From Planctomycetota bacterium (lineage in GTDB: Bacteria; Planctomycetota; PLA2), in contig JAJFFF010000043.1 of the NCBI GenBank assembly GCA_021776785.1, forward strand, positions 68,196 through 132,195: a DNA stretch of 64,000 bases. The letters run 5' to 3'. Made by a program: the position numbers and the translations under genes. Each line of letters starts with the position of its first letter. Positions within the stretch are counted from its first letter, which is position 1. Positions 36,983-45,225 of the stretch are shown piece after piece. A model generated the notes under the pieces. That model saw nothing but the letters and a program-made list of their open reading frames with translations. It did not search any database and was not told where the DNA came from.

Positions 36983-37933
36983 GTGCAATATCGTCGCTTG
37001 GGTCGCAGCGGTTGCCGTGTGAGCGCCGTTTCGTTGGGTACTTGGCTCACGTTCGGTGGCAGTCTGCACGATCGGCAGGCGCAGCAAATCGTGCGGCGCG
37101 CGTTCGATCTGGGCATCAATTTTTTCGACACGGCAGACGCGTACGAGATGGGCGCGGCCGAGGAGCAGTTGGCGGCGGCGCTCGAAGGCGTGCCGCGCAA
37201 GGACTACGTTTTAGCGTCCAAAGTGTTCTTTCCGACCGGTGATGGCCCCAACGATCGCGGGCTATCCCGCAAACACATCTTCGAAACGGTCGAGGCGTCG
37301 CTGCGCCGGCTCAAGACCGACTACATCGAGCTATTCCAGTGCCACCGGTTTGATCCGGAGACGCCCGTCGACGAAACCGTGCGCGCGTTCGACGATCTGA
37401 TCCGGCAGGGCAAGATTCACTACTGGGGCGTGAGCGCGTGGGAGGCGGGGCAGATCGACACCGCCGTTCAGATTGCGCGCGGCCTCAACGCCGCGCCGCC
37501 GATTACAAACCAACCCGCGTACAGCCTGCTGAACCGTTCGATCGAAGGCGAGATCTTGCCGGCGTGCATCCAGCACGGGCTTGGGATCTTGCCGTTCTCG
37601 CCGCTCGCGCAGGGCGTGTTGACCGGCAAGTATGTCGGCGGCCAAAATCCGCATTCGTCCCGGGCCGCCGATACCCGGCGCAATCGATTCATGGGGCCGT
37701 ATTTCACCGACGACGCCAAGGTGCGCGTCGAGAAGTTCGTCGCCTTGGCCGCAGAGCGCGATCTCAAGCCGGCCGAGCTGGCCATCGCGTGGCTGTTGCA
37801 TCGCCACGGCGTGTCGAGCGTGATCGTGGGCGCGAGCAACGCGGGACAGATCGAGCAAAACGCGCGGGCCGCCGAGCTCTCGCTGCCCGACGAATTCGTT
37901 CATCAGCTCAGCGAGTTGTTTCCGCGGGGCTAA
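36983..37933 (+). CDS. Aldo/keto reductase (KCNAB/YghZ-like)
   Basis: 316 aa from the GTG at 36983 (VQYRRLGRSGCRVSAVSLGTW); the ORF-track start at 36800 is rejected. The AKR catalytic tetrad is visible: Asp and Tyr in NFFDTADAYEMGAAE, Lys in VLASKVFF and His in ELFQCHRFD. The NADPH-binding C-terminus has SSVIVGASNAGQIEQNARA. The closest pattern is the voltage-gated potassium channel beta-subunit-like group, with PITNQPAYSLLNRSIE. It reduces aldehydes or ketones; the physiological substrate is unknown. It is convergent with the DprA-like gene, with their stops adjacent. Confidence 0.92.
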   Translation: MQYRRLGRSGCRVSAVSLGTWLTFGGSLHDRQAQQIVRRAFDLGINFFDTADAYEMGAAEEQLAAALEGVPRKDYVLASKVFFPTGDGPNDRGLSRKHIFETVEASLRRLKTDYIELFQCHRFDPETPVDETVRAFDDLIRQGKIHYWGVSAWEAGQIDTAVQIARGLNAAPPITNQPAYSLLNRSIEGEILPACIQHGLGILPFSPLAQGVLTGKYVGGQNPHSSRAADTRRNRFMGPYFTDDAKVRVEKFVALAAERDLKPAELAIAWLLHRHGVSSVIVGASNAGQIEQNARAAELSLPDEFVHQLSELFPRG

Positions 37934-37934
37934 G

Positions 37935-38468
37935 TTACGCGGACGCGCTGTCGCCGCGCAAACGCGCAGCGAGCTGATCGCGCCGCAGGTCTCGCGTCGG
38001 GCCCCACGCGGCGCGCGGCGGCTCGGCGGTGACCAGCGTTACCGCGCCGTCTTCCAAAAAGCCCGCCATGCCCCGCAGCAACGCGCGCGCTTTCAGCATG
38101 CCCTTGGACAAGACGACGACCGCGCGCCCGCCGCCGTCGAGCACGTCGATCAGCTCCTGGCCCTGCGCGCCGCGGACTTTGGTGAACGTGCGCACCTCAT
38201 CGTCGTGAAGCAACGCGACCCGACCGGCCACCTGCAGGAGGACCGGCCCGTCCTCGCGCAAGCGCGGGGGGTACTCGTCACTGGCAATCGGAATCAGGCG
38301 CACGCCGAGCTCTTCCAACGCCGCGGCGTCCTCGGCCTCGCGCTCCAAGACGTCTTGCGCGAACGATTCCGGGTCGGGGCCGTCGCCCAGCGCAATGCGC
38401 ATCGCGTCGGCCGACGACAGGGCGCTGCGATGCGCCAAGGCTAACCAAGCGGCGGCGTCGTCTCGCAT
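37935..38468 (-). CDS. Miniature DprA/Smf-like protein
   Basis: 177 aa from the ATG at 38468, overlapping the msrP stop (ATGA). The N-terminal half matches the DprA helical domain and its exit (WLALAHRSALSSADAMRIAL then LEELGVRLIPIASDEYPPRL). The second half is a shortened Rossmann-like region with GGRAVVVLSKGMLKARALL and ending EPPRAAWGPTRDLRRDQLAARL, reminiscent of the DprA end where RNRxIAGL is found. The SGxARGID motif of true DprA is missing and the protein is about half normal length. It may be degenerate or have a new role; DNA loading of RecA is not assured. Confidence 0.6.
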   Translation of the reverse strand: MRDDAAAWLALAHRSALSSADAMRIALGDGPDPESFAQDVLEREAEDAAALEELGVRLIPIASDEYPPRLREDGPVLLQVAGRVALLHDDEVRTFTKVRGAQGQELIDVLDGGGRAVVVLSKGMLKARALLRGMAGFLEDGAVTLVTAEPPRAAWGPTRDLRRDQLAARLRGDSASA

Positions 38469-39439
38469 CAGAAGTAGCGCTTTAGGTCCATGCCCTTGTA
38501 CAGCCCGGCGACCTGCTCGCCGTAGCCGTTGAACATAAGCGTCTTGCGGCGTTCCATCTGCGACGGGATCATCCACTCGTTCGCTTGCGACCAACGCGGA
38601 TGCGCCACTTCGGGATTGACGTTGGCATAAAAGCCGTACTCGTTGCCGGCGGCCACATTCCAAAACGTTGCGGGTTGTTTTTCAACGAAGCTGATTTTCA
38701 CGATCGACTTGCACGACTTAAACCCGTACTTCCACGGCACGATCAGGCGAATGGGCGCGCCGTTTTGTTTCGGCATCGTGCGTCCGTAGATGCCGGTCGC
38801 GAGCAAGGGCAACTCGTTGGTCGCCTCGTCGATGCGCAACCCTTCGTAGTACGGGAACGACGCGCGGAAATCCACGCCCGGCATCTCCTTGGGCCGGAAC
38901 AGCGTTTCGAATCGCATGTACTTCGCGGACGCGGGCGGCTCGGCCCACTCGACGAACTTCTTGAGCGGGATACCGATCCACGGCACCGCCATCGCCCACG
39001 TTTCCACGCAGCGGAAGCGGTAGAGGCGTTCCTCCTGCGGGAGCGCCTTGAGCAACTTGGCGAGGTCGTGCTTGCCCTTTTTTTTGCAGCCTGCGAGTTC
39101 GACGGTCCACGGTTCGGTCGTGAGCTTTTGCGCGAGCGGCCACACCGCGGTCTTGTTGATCGTGAACTCGTAGTAGTTGTTAAAGCTTGCAGCGATGACG
39201 TCTTTGGTCAGCGGCCGGTCGAGCTTGTACTTCCCGTTGCGTACGACTTTCGTCGGGTACTTCACCGTCTTGTCGAGCGGGCCCTTGCCGGCCGGAAAAT
39301 CCTGCGCGCACCCAATCGACGGGAAGATCAGCGCGCCCGCGGCCGCGGCCAAGAACGCGCGGCGTCTCAAGTAGATCGATTCCGGCGTGGCCTCGGCTTC
39401 CGGCAGGAACCAAGGGGGGCGAATGTGAATGTTGGGCAT
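38468..39439 (-). CDS. msrP: Protein-methionine-sulfoxide reductase catalytic subunit MsrP (YedY)
   Basis: 323 aa. A twin-arginine signal (YLRRRAFLAAAAGALIFPSIGCA) indicates folding with molybdopterin cofactor in the cytoplasm before Tat export. The molybdenum ligand Cys lies in YRFRCVETWAMAVPWIGIPL, and the sulfite-oxidase fold continues with FETLFRPKEMPG, ATGIYGRTMPKQNGAPIRLIVPWKYGFKSCKSIV and PATFWN. MsrP repairs oxidised methionines in periplasmic proteins using electrons from the membrane haem protein MsrQ, but no msrQ is visible in this window. The neighbouring octahaem cytochrome may be relevant. It overlaps the DprA-like gene. Confidence 0.94.
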   Translation of the reverse strand: MPNIHIRPPWFLPEAEATPESIYLRRRAFLAAAAGALIFPSIGCAQDFPAGKGPLDKTVKYPTKVVRNGKYKLDRPLTKDVIAASFNNYYEFTINKTAVWPLAQKLTTEPWTVELAGCKKKGKHDLAKLLKALPQEERLYRFRCVETWAMAVPWIGIPLKKFVEWAEPPASAKYMRFETLFRPKEMPGVDFRASFPYYEGLRIDEATNELPLLATGIYGRTMPKQNGAPIRLIVPWKYGFKSCKSIVKISFVEKQPATFWNVAAGNEYGFYANVNPEVAHPRWSQANEWMIPSQMERRKTLMFNGYGEQVAGLYKGMDLKRYF

Positions 39440-39574
39440 GGCGTCATCTCGCAGCGTTATCTCGTAGGGCGTTTGCTTAGGTGTACGGAGCGGAACCCTG
39501 TTTGGATGCGTGCGGCCTTGTCTTGGTCGCGCACATTCCGCGGAGCGAATCCCGTTTCCGGACTCGACCCCAGG

Positions 39575-41419
39575 TTAGCCCGGTTCTGTGAGTTTGACGT
39601 AGCGAGCCCGCGCGGTGGCGGCCTTTTCCGTCTCTTTGTCCCAATCGTAGATGCTGGCGAGGACGCGCCAGAGTTCTGCGTGGTCGTTGCGAAGCTCGGT
39701 GCATTGCTCCAAAACGGCCCGCACCTGGGCCCGAATCTTGGGTTTTTGCCCGATGTAGTCGAACGGTTTGCGAATCCACTTGGTCGCCAGGGCAAGCGCT
39801 GCGGCGCGACGGAGGACCGTAGATTTTTCGGTGAGTAACGGAAGCAGGGCCTCGGGATGGCGGAGCGCGACGCCGGGAATCGCGGCGCGCCGCACCATGG
39901 TTTGCGGATCGCGAAGCTGCGGTCGTAGGTCGTGCTCGTAGCGCTCCAGCAAAAACGCCGCGCCCGCTCGATAGACCGGGTTTCTGTGTTTGAGAAGCTC
40001 AACGAGGCGTGGCTGCGCGTCGGGTCGTTTCGCGCGCGCCGCTGCGATCGTTTGGGCCAGCGCCACGCGGTGGTTGTTTTTTTCCGCGTTGGGATACCAG
40101 CGTTGGAACGGTTCTTCTTCAAACCCGGGGTCTTCCAGCAGGTGACACGTGGCGCACGCGTTGGGCAGGCCGAAGTCCTGCGAGTTCTTCACCGACGGAA
40201 TCGAGATCGTGTGGTCGAACACTTTTCCGTGGCCGCCTTCGATGACAAGCTGCGGCATGTGGCAGCTGATGCAACGACTGCCGGTGCTCGCGGCCGGATG
40301 GTGCGTGTGCGCTTCGATGTCTTGGCCGATGGTTTCGTGGCACTGCGTGCATGTTGCGTCGTCCGACAACGGCTTCCACACGTCGCCGGGGAGTCCGCTG
40401 CCGTGCGGGTCGTGGCATTTTGTGCACGACATCGGACCGCAGCGACTTTGCATCGATGGAATCAAAGAGTGGATGAGTTCTTTCGCGCGTCCATCGGGAT
40501 ACGTATGCGTCGTGTCTTCTAAGCCCGCGACATCGACGAAGTCGAACAGGTTTTTTCCGGGGCGGAAGCCGGGATCGACCATCAACGCTTCGGCATGACA
40601 GAACCCGCAGTTTTGGTTGGACTGTTCGACGGACAGCTTCGCCGGGTTGACGATCGCGTTGTCCTTGGCGCCGCCGCGATGCCAGATTCTGACGTGTTCG
40701 GCGGCCGGGCCGTGGCATGACTCGCACGACACCGCGCGCTCGGTCCACTTCGTTTGGTACGACGCTTCGTCGGGGTCGTAGTTGATGTGGTAGTCGGTGA
40801 TGTGGCAGCGCCCGCAGCGGCTGTTGAAGTTTCTGTGGGGGCCGTACCACGAGTAGTAGCTGTCCGGCGGAACCTCGAAGTCGGGCGGTGTGCCAAAGAT
40901 GAAGTCCGTGTAGTCAAACCAGCGCTTGTCCGGAACTTCGAGGAACACAGGCAAGACCTGAATGCGCCCGCGCGAAAAGTTCGTCGTAAACATCTGCACG
41001 CGCCGCACGCCGATGATCATGTCGACATCAAACGTGGCGTCGTCGCCGCCCGGACCTTCGCCGGTCATCTTGGCGCCAGGGCCGAGAACGTGTTCGATGT
41101 CGCGCGCGACGAACCGGTCACCGTCAAACGGCTTGGCGACCGCGTCTTTGGAAAACGTCTGGAGCGTCTGCGCGTGCGCGGTTTTTGACCAGCGCTCGTA
41201 GATCGCCGGATGGCATTCCTGGCAGCGCGCACTGCCCGCCCAATCACCCTTAGGCAGCGGCACTTTCGGCGCGGCGGGCGCCGGCGGTCGCTTGCCCGGG
41301 TTGGCTTTTTTCGCCGGCGTCGTCGAATCGTTGCCATCGCCCGCACCGTCGAAATCCCAGACCAAGATGCCGGCAAACACGATCAGGGCGAGAAGAAGCA
41401 GACCGTGTCCCGCGCGCAT
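39575..41419 (-). CDS. Octahaem cytochrome c (cytochrome c554/NrfA-like superfamily) with HEAT-like C-terminus
   Basis: 614 aa with an N-terminal membrane anchor or signal (GLLLLALIVFAGILVW). Eight CxxCH haem-binding motifs are countable: CQECH, CGRCH, CESCH, CGFCH, CTKCH, CTQCH, CISCH and CATCH. The last ~130 residues lack haem sites and look like HEAT repeats (RPRLVELLKHRNPVYRAGAAFLL as seen in part). The haem part resembles the multihaem cytochrome c family commonly fused to TPR or HEAT domains in Planctomycetota and Verrucomicrobia. A periplasmic electron-transfer role is likely; the substrate is unknown. It lies 135 bp upstream of msrP on the same strand. Confidence 0.88.
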   Translation of the reverse strand: MRAGHGLLLLALIVFAGILVWDFDGAGDGNDSTTPAKKANPGKRPPAPAAPKVPLPKGDWAGSARCQECHPAIYERWSKTAHAQTLQTFSKDAVAKPFDGDRFVARDIEHVLGPGAKMTGEGPGGDDATFDVDMIIGVRRVQMFTTNFSRGRIQVLPVFLEVPDKRWFDYTDFIFGTPPDFEVPPDSYYSWYGPHRNFNSRCGRCHITDYHINYDPDEASYQTKWTERAVSCESCHGPAAEHVRIWHRGGAKDNAIVNPAKLSVEQSNQNCGFCHAEALMVDPGFRPGKNLFDFVDVAGLEDTTHTYPDGRAKELIHSLIPSMQSRCGPMSCTKCHDPHGSGLPGDVWKPLSDDATCTQCHETIGQDIEAHTHHPAASTGSRCISCHMPQLVIEGGHGKVFDHTISIPSVKNSQDFGLPNACATCHLLEDPGFEEEPFQRWYPNAEKNNHRVALAQTIAAARAKRPDAQPRLVELLKHRNPVYRAGAAFLLERYEHDLRPQLRDPQTMVRRAAIPGVALRHPEALLPLLTEKSTVLRRAAALALATKWIRKPFDYIGQKPKIRAQVRAVLEQCTELRNDHAELWRVLASIYDWDKETEKAATARARYVKLTEPG

Positions 41420-41521
41420 CTGTGTAGTGTAAGAAAAGATGCGCGAAACTCAGCTTGCGTTGTGCCTTCGCGGCTTTGTATAGATACGCACGCCCACCAA
41501 ACCGACTCGAAAACGAAACGA

Positions 41522-41917
41522 ATGAAGTACCTTGCCGGAATCCTCACCGCGCTTGTCGCGACGGCGTGGGGTTTTTTGGTGCTCGTCGCGTTCTTGTTTG
41601 CGTCGGATGTGTTTCTGCGTCGGCCGTGGCGGCTCGCGGTCTGGGTGAGTGGCTACGTATTGCTAGCGCTGGTCACGAAGCGCCGTCCCGCGTATCGCGC
41701 GCTTGGTTGGTATGGCGCGGGGCTGATCGGCATACTGCTGTGCGTTGCGGGCGCCAATTTCATATGGCCGCTGCGCAACGAGAGCGCGGGCGGCTTCTTG
41801 GGCGGCCGCGGCGTCGTGAACTACATCTTGGCGCCGTGGCTCCACGTCGCGCTGTTCTTGGCCGCGGCACGCCTGTTCCCGGCCCCGCCCGCAACGCGCC
41901 CCGAAGACGCGTTTTAA
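41522..41917 (+). CDS. Small integral membrane protein
   Basis: 131 aa from the ATG at 41522 (MKYLAGILTALVATAWGFLV); the upstream 104 codons of the ORF track overlap the cytochrome gene and are rejected. Four hydrophobic segments are seen (LTALVATAWGFLVLVAFLFA, WRLAVWVSGYVLLALV, WYGAGLIGILLCVAGANF, VVNYILAPWLHVALFLAAA), with a short PPATRPEDAF tail. No family is recognised. A diverged copy of its 3' end occurs at 42427, beyond a palindromic element. Confidence 0.65.
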   Translation: MKYLAGILTALVATAWGFLVLVAFLFASDVFLRRPWRLAVWVSGYVLLALVTKRRPAYRALGWYGAGLIGILLCVAGANFIWPLRNESAGGFLGGRGVVNYILAPWLHVALFLAAARLFPAPPATRPEDAF

Positions 41918-41990
41918 TCGTCCTAACCCGCGTCCGCGCGTTCTTTCATGGACTGCCAGGCCCAGGTTTCGCAACCGCTTGCCCGGACCT

Positions 41991-42405
41991 CGTTGCCGGG
42001 ACCCGCGTGCCGCGAACCGGGACCCGAACCGGGACCAGGTTACCCTGTCGAGCGTCGTAAGTGATTGTAAAATAATCGGTTATGGAAATCATGTGCGGGA
42101 TTTTTCGCGCAAAATCGGTTCGCGGTCCGCCGCCTAGAACTCTGCGCGAAACGCCCCTAACGGCCCCAATTCCCCGATCTCCGCCGTTTTGCCCCATAAA
42201 CGACAGGTGCCTGTCGTGTCTCTCCAGCCTCTAAATGCGCGAAAAATCCCGCACGCGATCGACGTAAGTCAATAATTTAAAGCGCGTTACGAACGCCGAA
42301 GGCGGAACCTGGTCCCGTTTCCGGGTCCCGTTCCCGGGGCCCGTTCCCGGTCCTGGGAGACGGAACGGGGTCCTGTTCCGCTGGGTCTCGTTTCCGCCGG
42401 ACGCG
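41991..42405. repeat. Non-coding element with nested inverted repeats (MITE-like)
   Basis: No credible ORF lies in this 587-bp gap. A perfect 18-bp inverted repeat GTGCGGGATTTTTCGCGC/GCGCGAAAAATCCCGCAC (42093-42110 and 42237-42254) lies inside GC-rich outer arms that also face each other: CCGGGACCCGAACCGGGACCAGGTT on the left and AACCTGGTCCCGTTTCCGGG on the right. The middle holds a perfect palindrome ACGACAGG-TG-CCTGTCGT (42200-42217). Short AT-rich stretches next to the inner arms both contain CGTAAGT. The layout suggests a miniature transposable element or a large structured RNA. Confidence 0.7.
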
Positions 42406-42426
42406 TGCTGTTCCGCGGAACTCTAC

Positions 42427-42495
42427 GTCGCGCTGTTTTTGATGGCGGTGCTCCCGTTGCCAGCATCGCCCGCTTCGTGGCTCGAAGACGCGTTC
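42427..42495 (+). pseudogene. Remnant duplicate of the 3' end of the 41522 membrane-protein gene
   Basis: Translation gives VALFLMAVLPLPASPASWLEDAF, against VALFLAAARLFPAPPATRPEDAF at the end of the gene at 41522. The two 69-nt stretches align without gaps at about 51 of 69 positions by eye (41846-41914 against 42427-42495). No start or upstream part of a second gene remains, so this is a fragment left after duplication and loss around the palindromic element. Confidence 0.65.
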
Positions 42496-42504
42496 TCGTC
42501 GGGC

Positions 42505-43641
42505 TTATCCCGCCTTTTTCGGCTTGGCGCGCATTTGCTTCATGTGCCACATGATCAGTTGGCCGACGGCGGTGTCGCACAACGTTGCCGCGGGTTGGCC
42601 GCCCTGATTGCAGATCACTAAGTAAGCCGCGTCGATTTCCGGGGCTAACCAAATGACGGCGAACCACATCGTGTTTGATCCCGTGTGTGTCAGTACCGTG
42701 CCGCGACCCCAAGGCCTTTTGGTGGCCATCCAGCCCATCGCGTAGTTTGCAGGATTGTTGGCGTACGGCGTGTGCAACTTCTTAAACGTGTCGGGCTTTA
42801 GGAGCTTTGATTTTCCGCGTGCGCCGCGCAGATGGAGTTGTGCGAACTTTCCCCAGTCCGCGATCGTGCAGTGCACGCGCCCCGCCGGGCCGATGGCGGT
42901 GGGATTGTCCGCCTGCAATCCCGGCGGCACCGGTTTGCCTTCGGCCGTGTGTCCCCACGGCTGATCGAGCTCGTCTGTTTTTGTGCTGGCCGGTGCGCCG
43001 AAGCCCGCGCTGTCCATCCCGAGCGGCGTAAATAAATGCGCGCCCATGAGCACGCGCCACGACTTCTTGGTCTTGGTCTCGGCAAGGTAGCCCGCGACGG
43101 AAAACCCGGCGTTTGAGTACAGGTACTTCTCGCCGGGCGGGACGGTCGGTGGGTGTTTCACGACCGACCAAAACAGAAGTTCGCGCGCCTTCGTCGGTGT
43201 TCCCTGAAACGCCCAGAGTTTGGCCCAAAGGCCGTCTTGGTCGAGTTGGCTCGGCATACCGCTGTGGTTGGAGAGCAGTTGCTCCAGCGTGACGCCGCGA
43301 TACGCCTTGTGAATCGGATTTTTTGTGCGGGGGAACGACTCGTTGAGCGTCTGCGCCCAACGAAGTTTGCCGCGCTCCACGAGCATCGCGCACAGCGTCG
43401 CCGTCATCGCTTTCGTGCACGAACCGATGTGAAACTTGTCCCCAGTCGTGACGGCGATCTTGCTGCCGCGCTTGCGCATGCCCGCCGCGCCCACCGCGAT
43501 CAGCTGGTCGCTCGACACGACCGCCGCAACGATTCCCGGCGCGGCGCCGGACTCGAGCGCCTTGCGCAACTGGGGCGAGACATCGGTAGGTGCGGTGTGG
43601 GAGACACCGACGAGAAAGCCCAGGCACAGCAAGAAACGCAT
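42505..43641 (-). CDS. Secreted serine hydrolase of the class C beta-lactamase/EstB family
   Basis: 378 aa with a signal peptide (FLLCLGFLVGVSHTAP). The catalytic serine and lysine are in IGSCTKAMTATLCAML (SxxK), the YxN motif is YLYSNAGFSVAGYL, and the third motif is HTGSN, all in the expected order. This fold covers D-alanyl carboxypeptidases, esterases and class C beta-lactamases; the HTG variant is more common in esterase/peptidase relatives, so true beta-lactamase activity is not implied. The ATG is followed by a standard Sec signal. It is a single gene on the minus strand, 23 bp downstream of the serpin-like gene stop. Confidence 0.9.
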   Translation of the reverse strand: MRFLLCLGFLVGVSHTAPTDVSPQLRKALESGAAPGIVAAVVSSDQLIAVGAAGMRKRGSKIAVTTGDKFHIGSCTKAMTATLCAMLVERGKLRWAQTLNESFPRTKNPIHKAYRGVTLEQLLSNHSGMPSQLDQDGLWAKLWAFQGTPTKARELLFWSVVKHPPTVPPGEKYLYSNAGFSVAGYLAETKTKKSWRVLMGAHLFTPLGMDSAGFGAPASTKTDELDQPWGHTAEGKPVPPGLQADNPTAIGPAGRVHCTIADWGKFAQLHLRGARGKSKLLKPDTFKKLHTPYANNPANYAMGWMATKRPWGRGTVLTHTGSNTMWFAVIWLAPEIDAAYLVICNQGGQPAATLCDTAVGQLIMWHMKQMRAKPKKAG

Positions 43642-43664
43642 GGCTGGATTTTACGGGACGTGTG

Positions 43665-44666
43665 TCAATCTCCGGGGTCGAAGAGCGTGCCCAACATCAA
43701 AATAAGTTTCGTTTCTCGATCGCGGACGGCGAAGAAGAAGGGTCGGTCCGCCTTGTGGGGCGCAGCGCGGTCGCCGCGCGATTCAACGGCCTTCACCTGC
43801 ATCCAAGCGGCGTGACGAACATCGACGTGTTTTTGCGGTGCGTACGTCGAGCGCGTCGCGAACTTAAACGCGGGGAATCGAATCCCTGTTGTTGGTTCAT
43901 CCTCGTGGAGCGCGGACCAGTCGCCGGGCGAGACGGACGTAAGGCCTGGGCCGATCAGAAGCTCGTAGCGGTCCGGTGTGTAGCGCACGCCGTACAGTCG
44001 CGTGGCACCTGCTCGGTAGACGCGGACGCCTTCGCGTCGCGTTTGGTAGGTCACTTTGCGCGTTCCGGCAGGAGCGTGAAACAGTCCGTCCTGCGATTGC
44101 CAGTCCCCGGCGAGGGGGGCGGACCACGTCGCTACGCCGACGCCGACGTTGGGTCCGAGCGGCGGCTTGGTGCCGATCACCATGTGCATCCGCGTCCGTG
44201 TTTCCAGCTTGCCCCAGCGGTTGATAAACGCGCGGTCGCCCGCGTCGTCTCCGGCAATCGCGCTCGCGCGCGCGCGAAACGTCAGTTCGACGTCGCGCCG
44301 TCGCCGCTTGTCCGGATCGCGCGCCCAAAGGCTGTAGCCCAACCGCAACGCGGCGTCCCCGTGGTCCAATCGATCCCAATCCAGCCACGCGGCGTCGCGC
44401 AAAACGGCGCCCGAGATTTCGGTCCAGTCCCGCGCGGCGTTGAGATCCGCAATCGCTGCCGCACGCGCGACGGCCAGCGGCGCGATCAGCTTGTTGCGCA
44501 GCGGAAATCGATCGAGAAGTTCTTGATGGACCGAAAGCCCGAAACGATTGAAATCGGCAACGCTCGCCCGCAACGGCTCAGGCAGCGACGGACCCGGATG
44601 CAGCTGATCCGACTTCCCACAGCCGATGAGGGCCGCGCCGCACAATAGAATCACGAACCGTGTCAT
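43665..44666 (-). CDS. Serpin-like lipoprotein (divergent I4 family)
   Basis: 333 aa with a lipoprotein signal (FVILLCGAALIGCGKS). The N-terminus after the signal (NRFGLSVHQELLDRFPLRNKLIAPLAVARA) matches the start of serpins. The end (AAWMQVKAVESRGDRAAPHKADRPFFFAVRDRETK, then LILMLGTLFDP) matches the hinge and the serpin C-terminal signature A-D-R-P-F-x-F and G-x-x-x-D-P. FPAFKFATRS fits the strand before the reactive loop. It is somewhat shorter than typical serpins and the hinge is poorly conserved (few small residues), so inhibitory activity is uncertain. The ATG overlaps the stop of a 61-aa ORF by 4 nt. Confidence 0.68.
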   Translation of the reverse strand: MTRFVILLCGAALIGCGKSDQLHPGPSLPEPLRASVADFNRFGLSVHQELLDRFPLRNKLIAPLAVARAAAIADLNAARDWTEISGAVLRDAAWLDWDRLDHGDAALRLGYSLWARDPDKRRRRDVELTFRARASAIAGDDAGDRAFINRWGKLETRTRMHMVIGTKPPLGPNVGVGVATWSAPLAGDWQSQDGLFHAPAGTRKVTYQTRREGVRVYRAGATRLYGVRYTPDRYELLIGPGLTSVSPGDWSALHEDEPTTGIRFPAFKFATRSTYAPQKHVDVRHAAWMQVKAVESRGDRAAPHKADRPFFFAVRDRETKLILMLGTLFDPGD

Positions 44667-44848
44667 CGCTGGTCGTGACGAGCGTCCGTTTGCGCAACGG
44701 CCGACGGTTCGTTGTTGGCAACATCGACGTCCGCCTGTGTACGCGTCATTGCGCGACTCCAGGCGCCGGCTCGGTCGTTGCCATCAGTTCCATCGATGTG
44801 CGGATGCATGCACGCGCCCAACATCGAAACGCAAAGCGCAGAACGCAT
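44663..44848 (-). CDS. Short probable lipoprotein upstream of the serpin-like gene
   Basis: 61 aa. The ATG at 44848 has GGAG eight bases upstream, inside the end of the preceding gene. The N-terminus MRSALCVSMLGACMHPH could be a very short lipoprotein signal (LGAC). The rest is hydrophilic without a recognised motif. The TGA overlaps the serpin-like ATG (ATGA), and the ORF starts 5 nt past the stop of the coiled-coil gene. The tight coupling on both sides is the main support for it being real. Confidence 0.5.
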   Translation of the reverse strand: MRSALCVSMLGACMHPHIDGTDGNDRAGAWSRAMTRTQADVDVANNEPSAVAQTDARHDQR

Positions 44849-44853
44849 GGCTG

Positions 44854-45120
44854 TTACTCCATGAACCGTGCCGCGGCCACTTTCCAGCGCGGGCCTTGGG
44901 TCGGCTTCAAACGGCGGCTCCCGCTCTTGCGAAAGCGAAAGCTCGATTGCGTGATGTCGGTCAGGAGGCCGTTGAGAGACGCGCGGCAGTGCGCTAAGTT
45001 GCGCATCACCTGCCCGTCTTCTTGGTCTTCCATAAGCGCGCGATCGACCAAGTTGATACGGTCGCGGAGCTCCAACACCTGGCGTTGGAGTCGGTCGCGA
45101 GTTGCTTTGCTTCGTGCCAT
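44854..45120 (-). CDS. Small coiled-coil protein of unknown function
   Basis: 88 aa. The first 45 residues are strongly helical with heptad-like leucines (RDRLQRQVLELRDRINLVDRAL). A second helix contains LAHCRASLNGLLTDI, and a basic tail ends in RRLKPTQGPRWKVAAARFME. No signal peptide and no known family. It heads a possible three-gene cluster with the 61-aa lipoprotein and the serpin-like gene. The parE stop lies 105 bp upstream on the same strand, and nothing is visible in that gap. Confidence 0.62.
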   Translation of the reverse strand: MARSKATRDRLQRQVLELRDRINLVDRALMEDQEDGQVMRNLAHCRASLNGLLTDITQSSFRFRKSGSRRLKPTQGPRWKVAAARFME

Positions 45121-45225
45121 CGACGGGGTTCTCCTCGTGGCCGAAGGTACCAGAATTTCATTCTCGGGCGCGCGTGCGCAGCGATTGGCGCGATGTTGCT
45201 CAAATGGAACAGAAACGAGTCGCGC

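Noticed and set aside
39440-39574. A gene or regulatory RNA between msrP and the octahaem cytochrome
   Set aside because: Only 135 bp, no ORF with a start site and no clear hairpin.
42505-43641. Antibiotic-resistance beta-lactamase
   Set aside because: The fold and motifs are shared with esterases and peptidases, and the HTG third motif and lack of resistance context do not support a resistance call.
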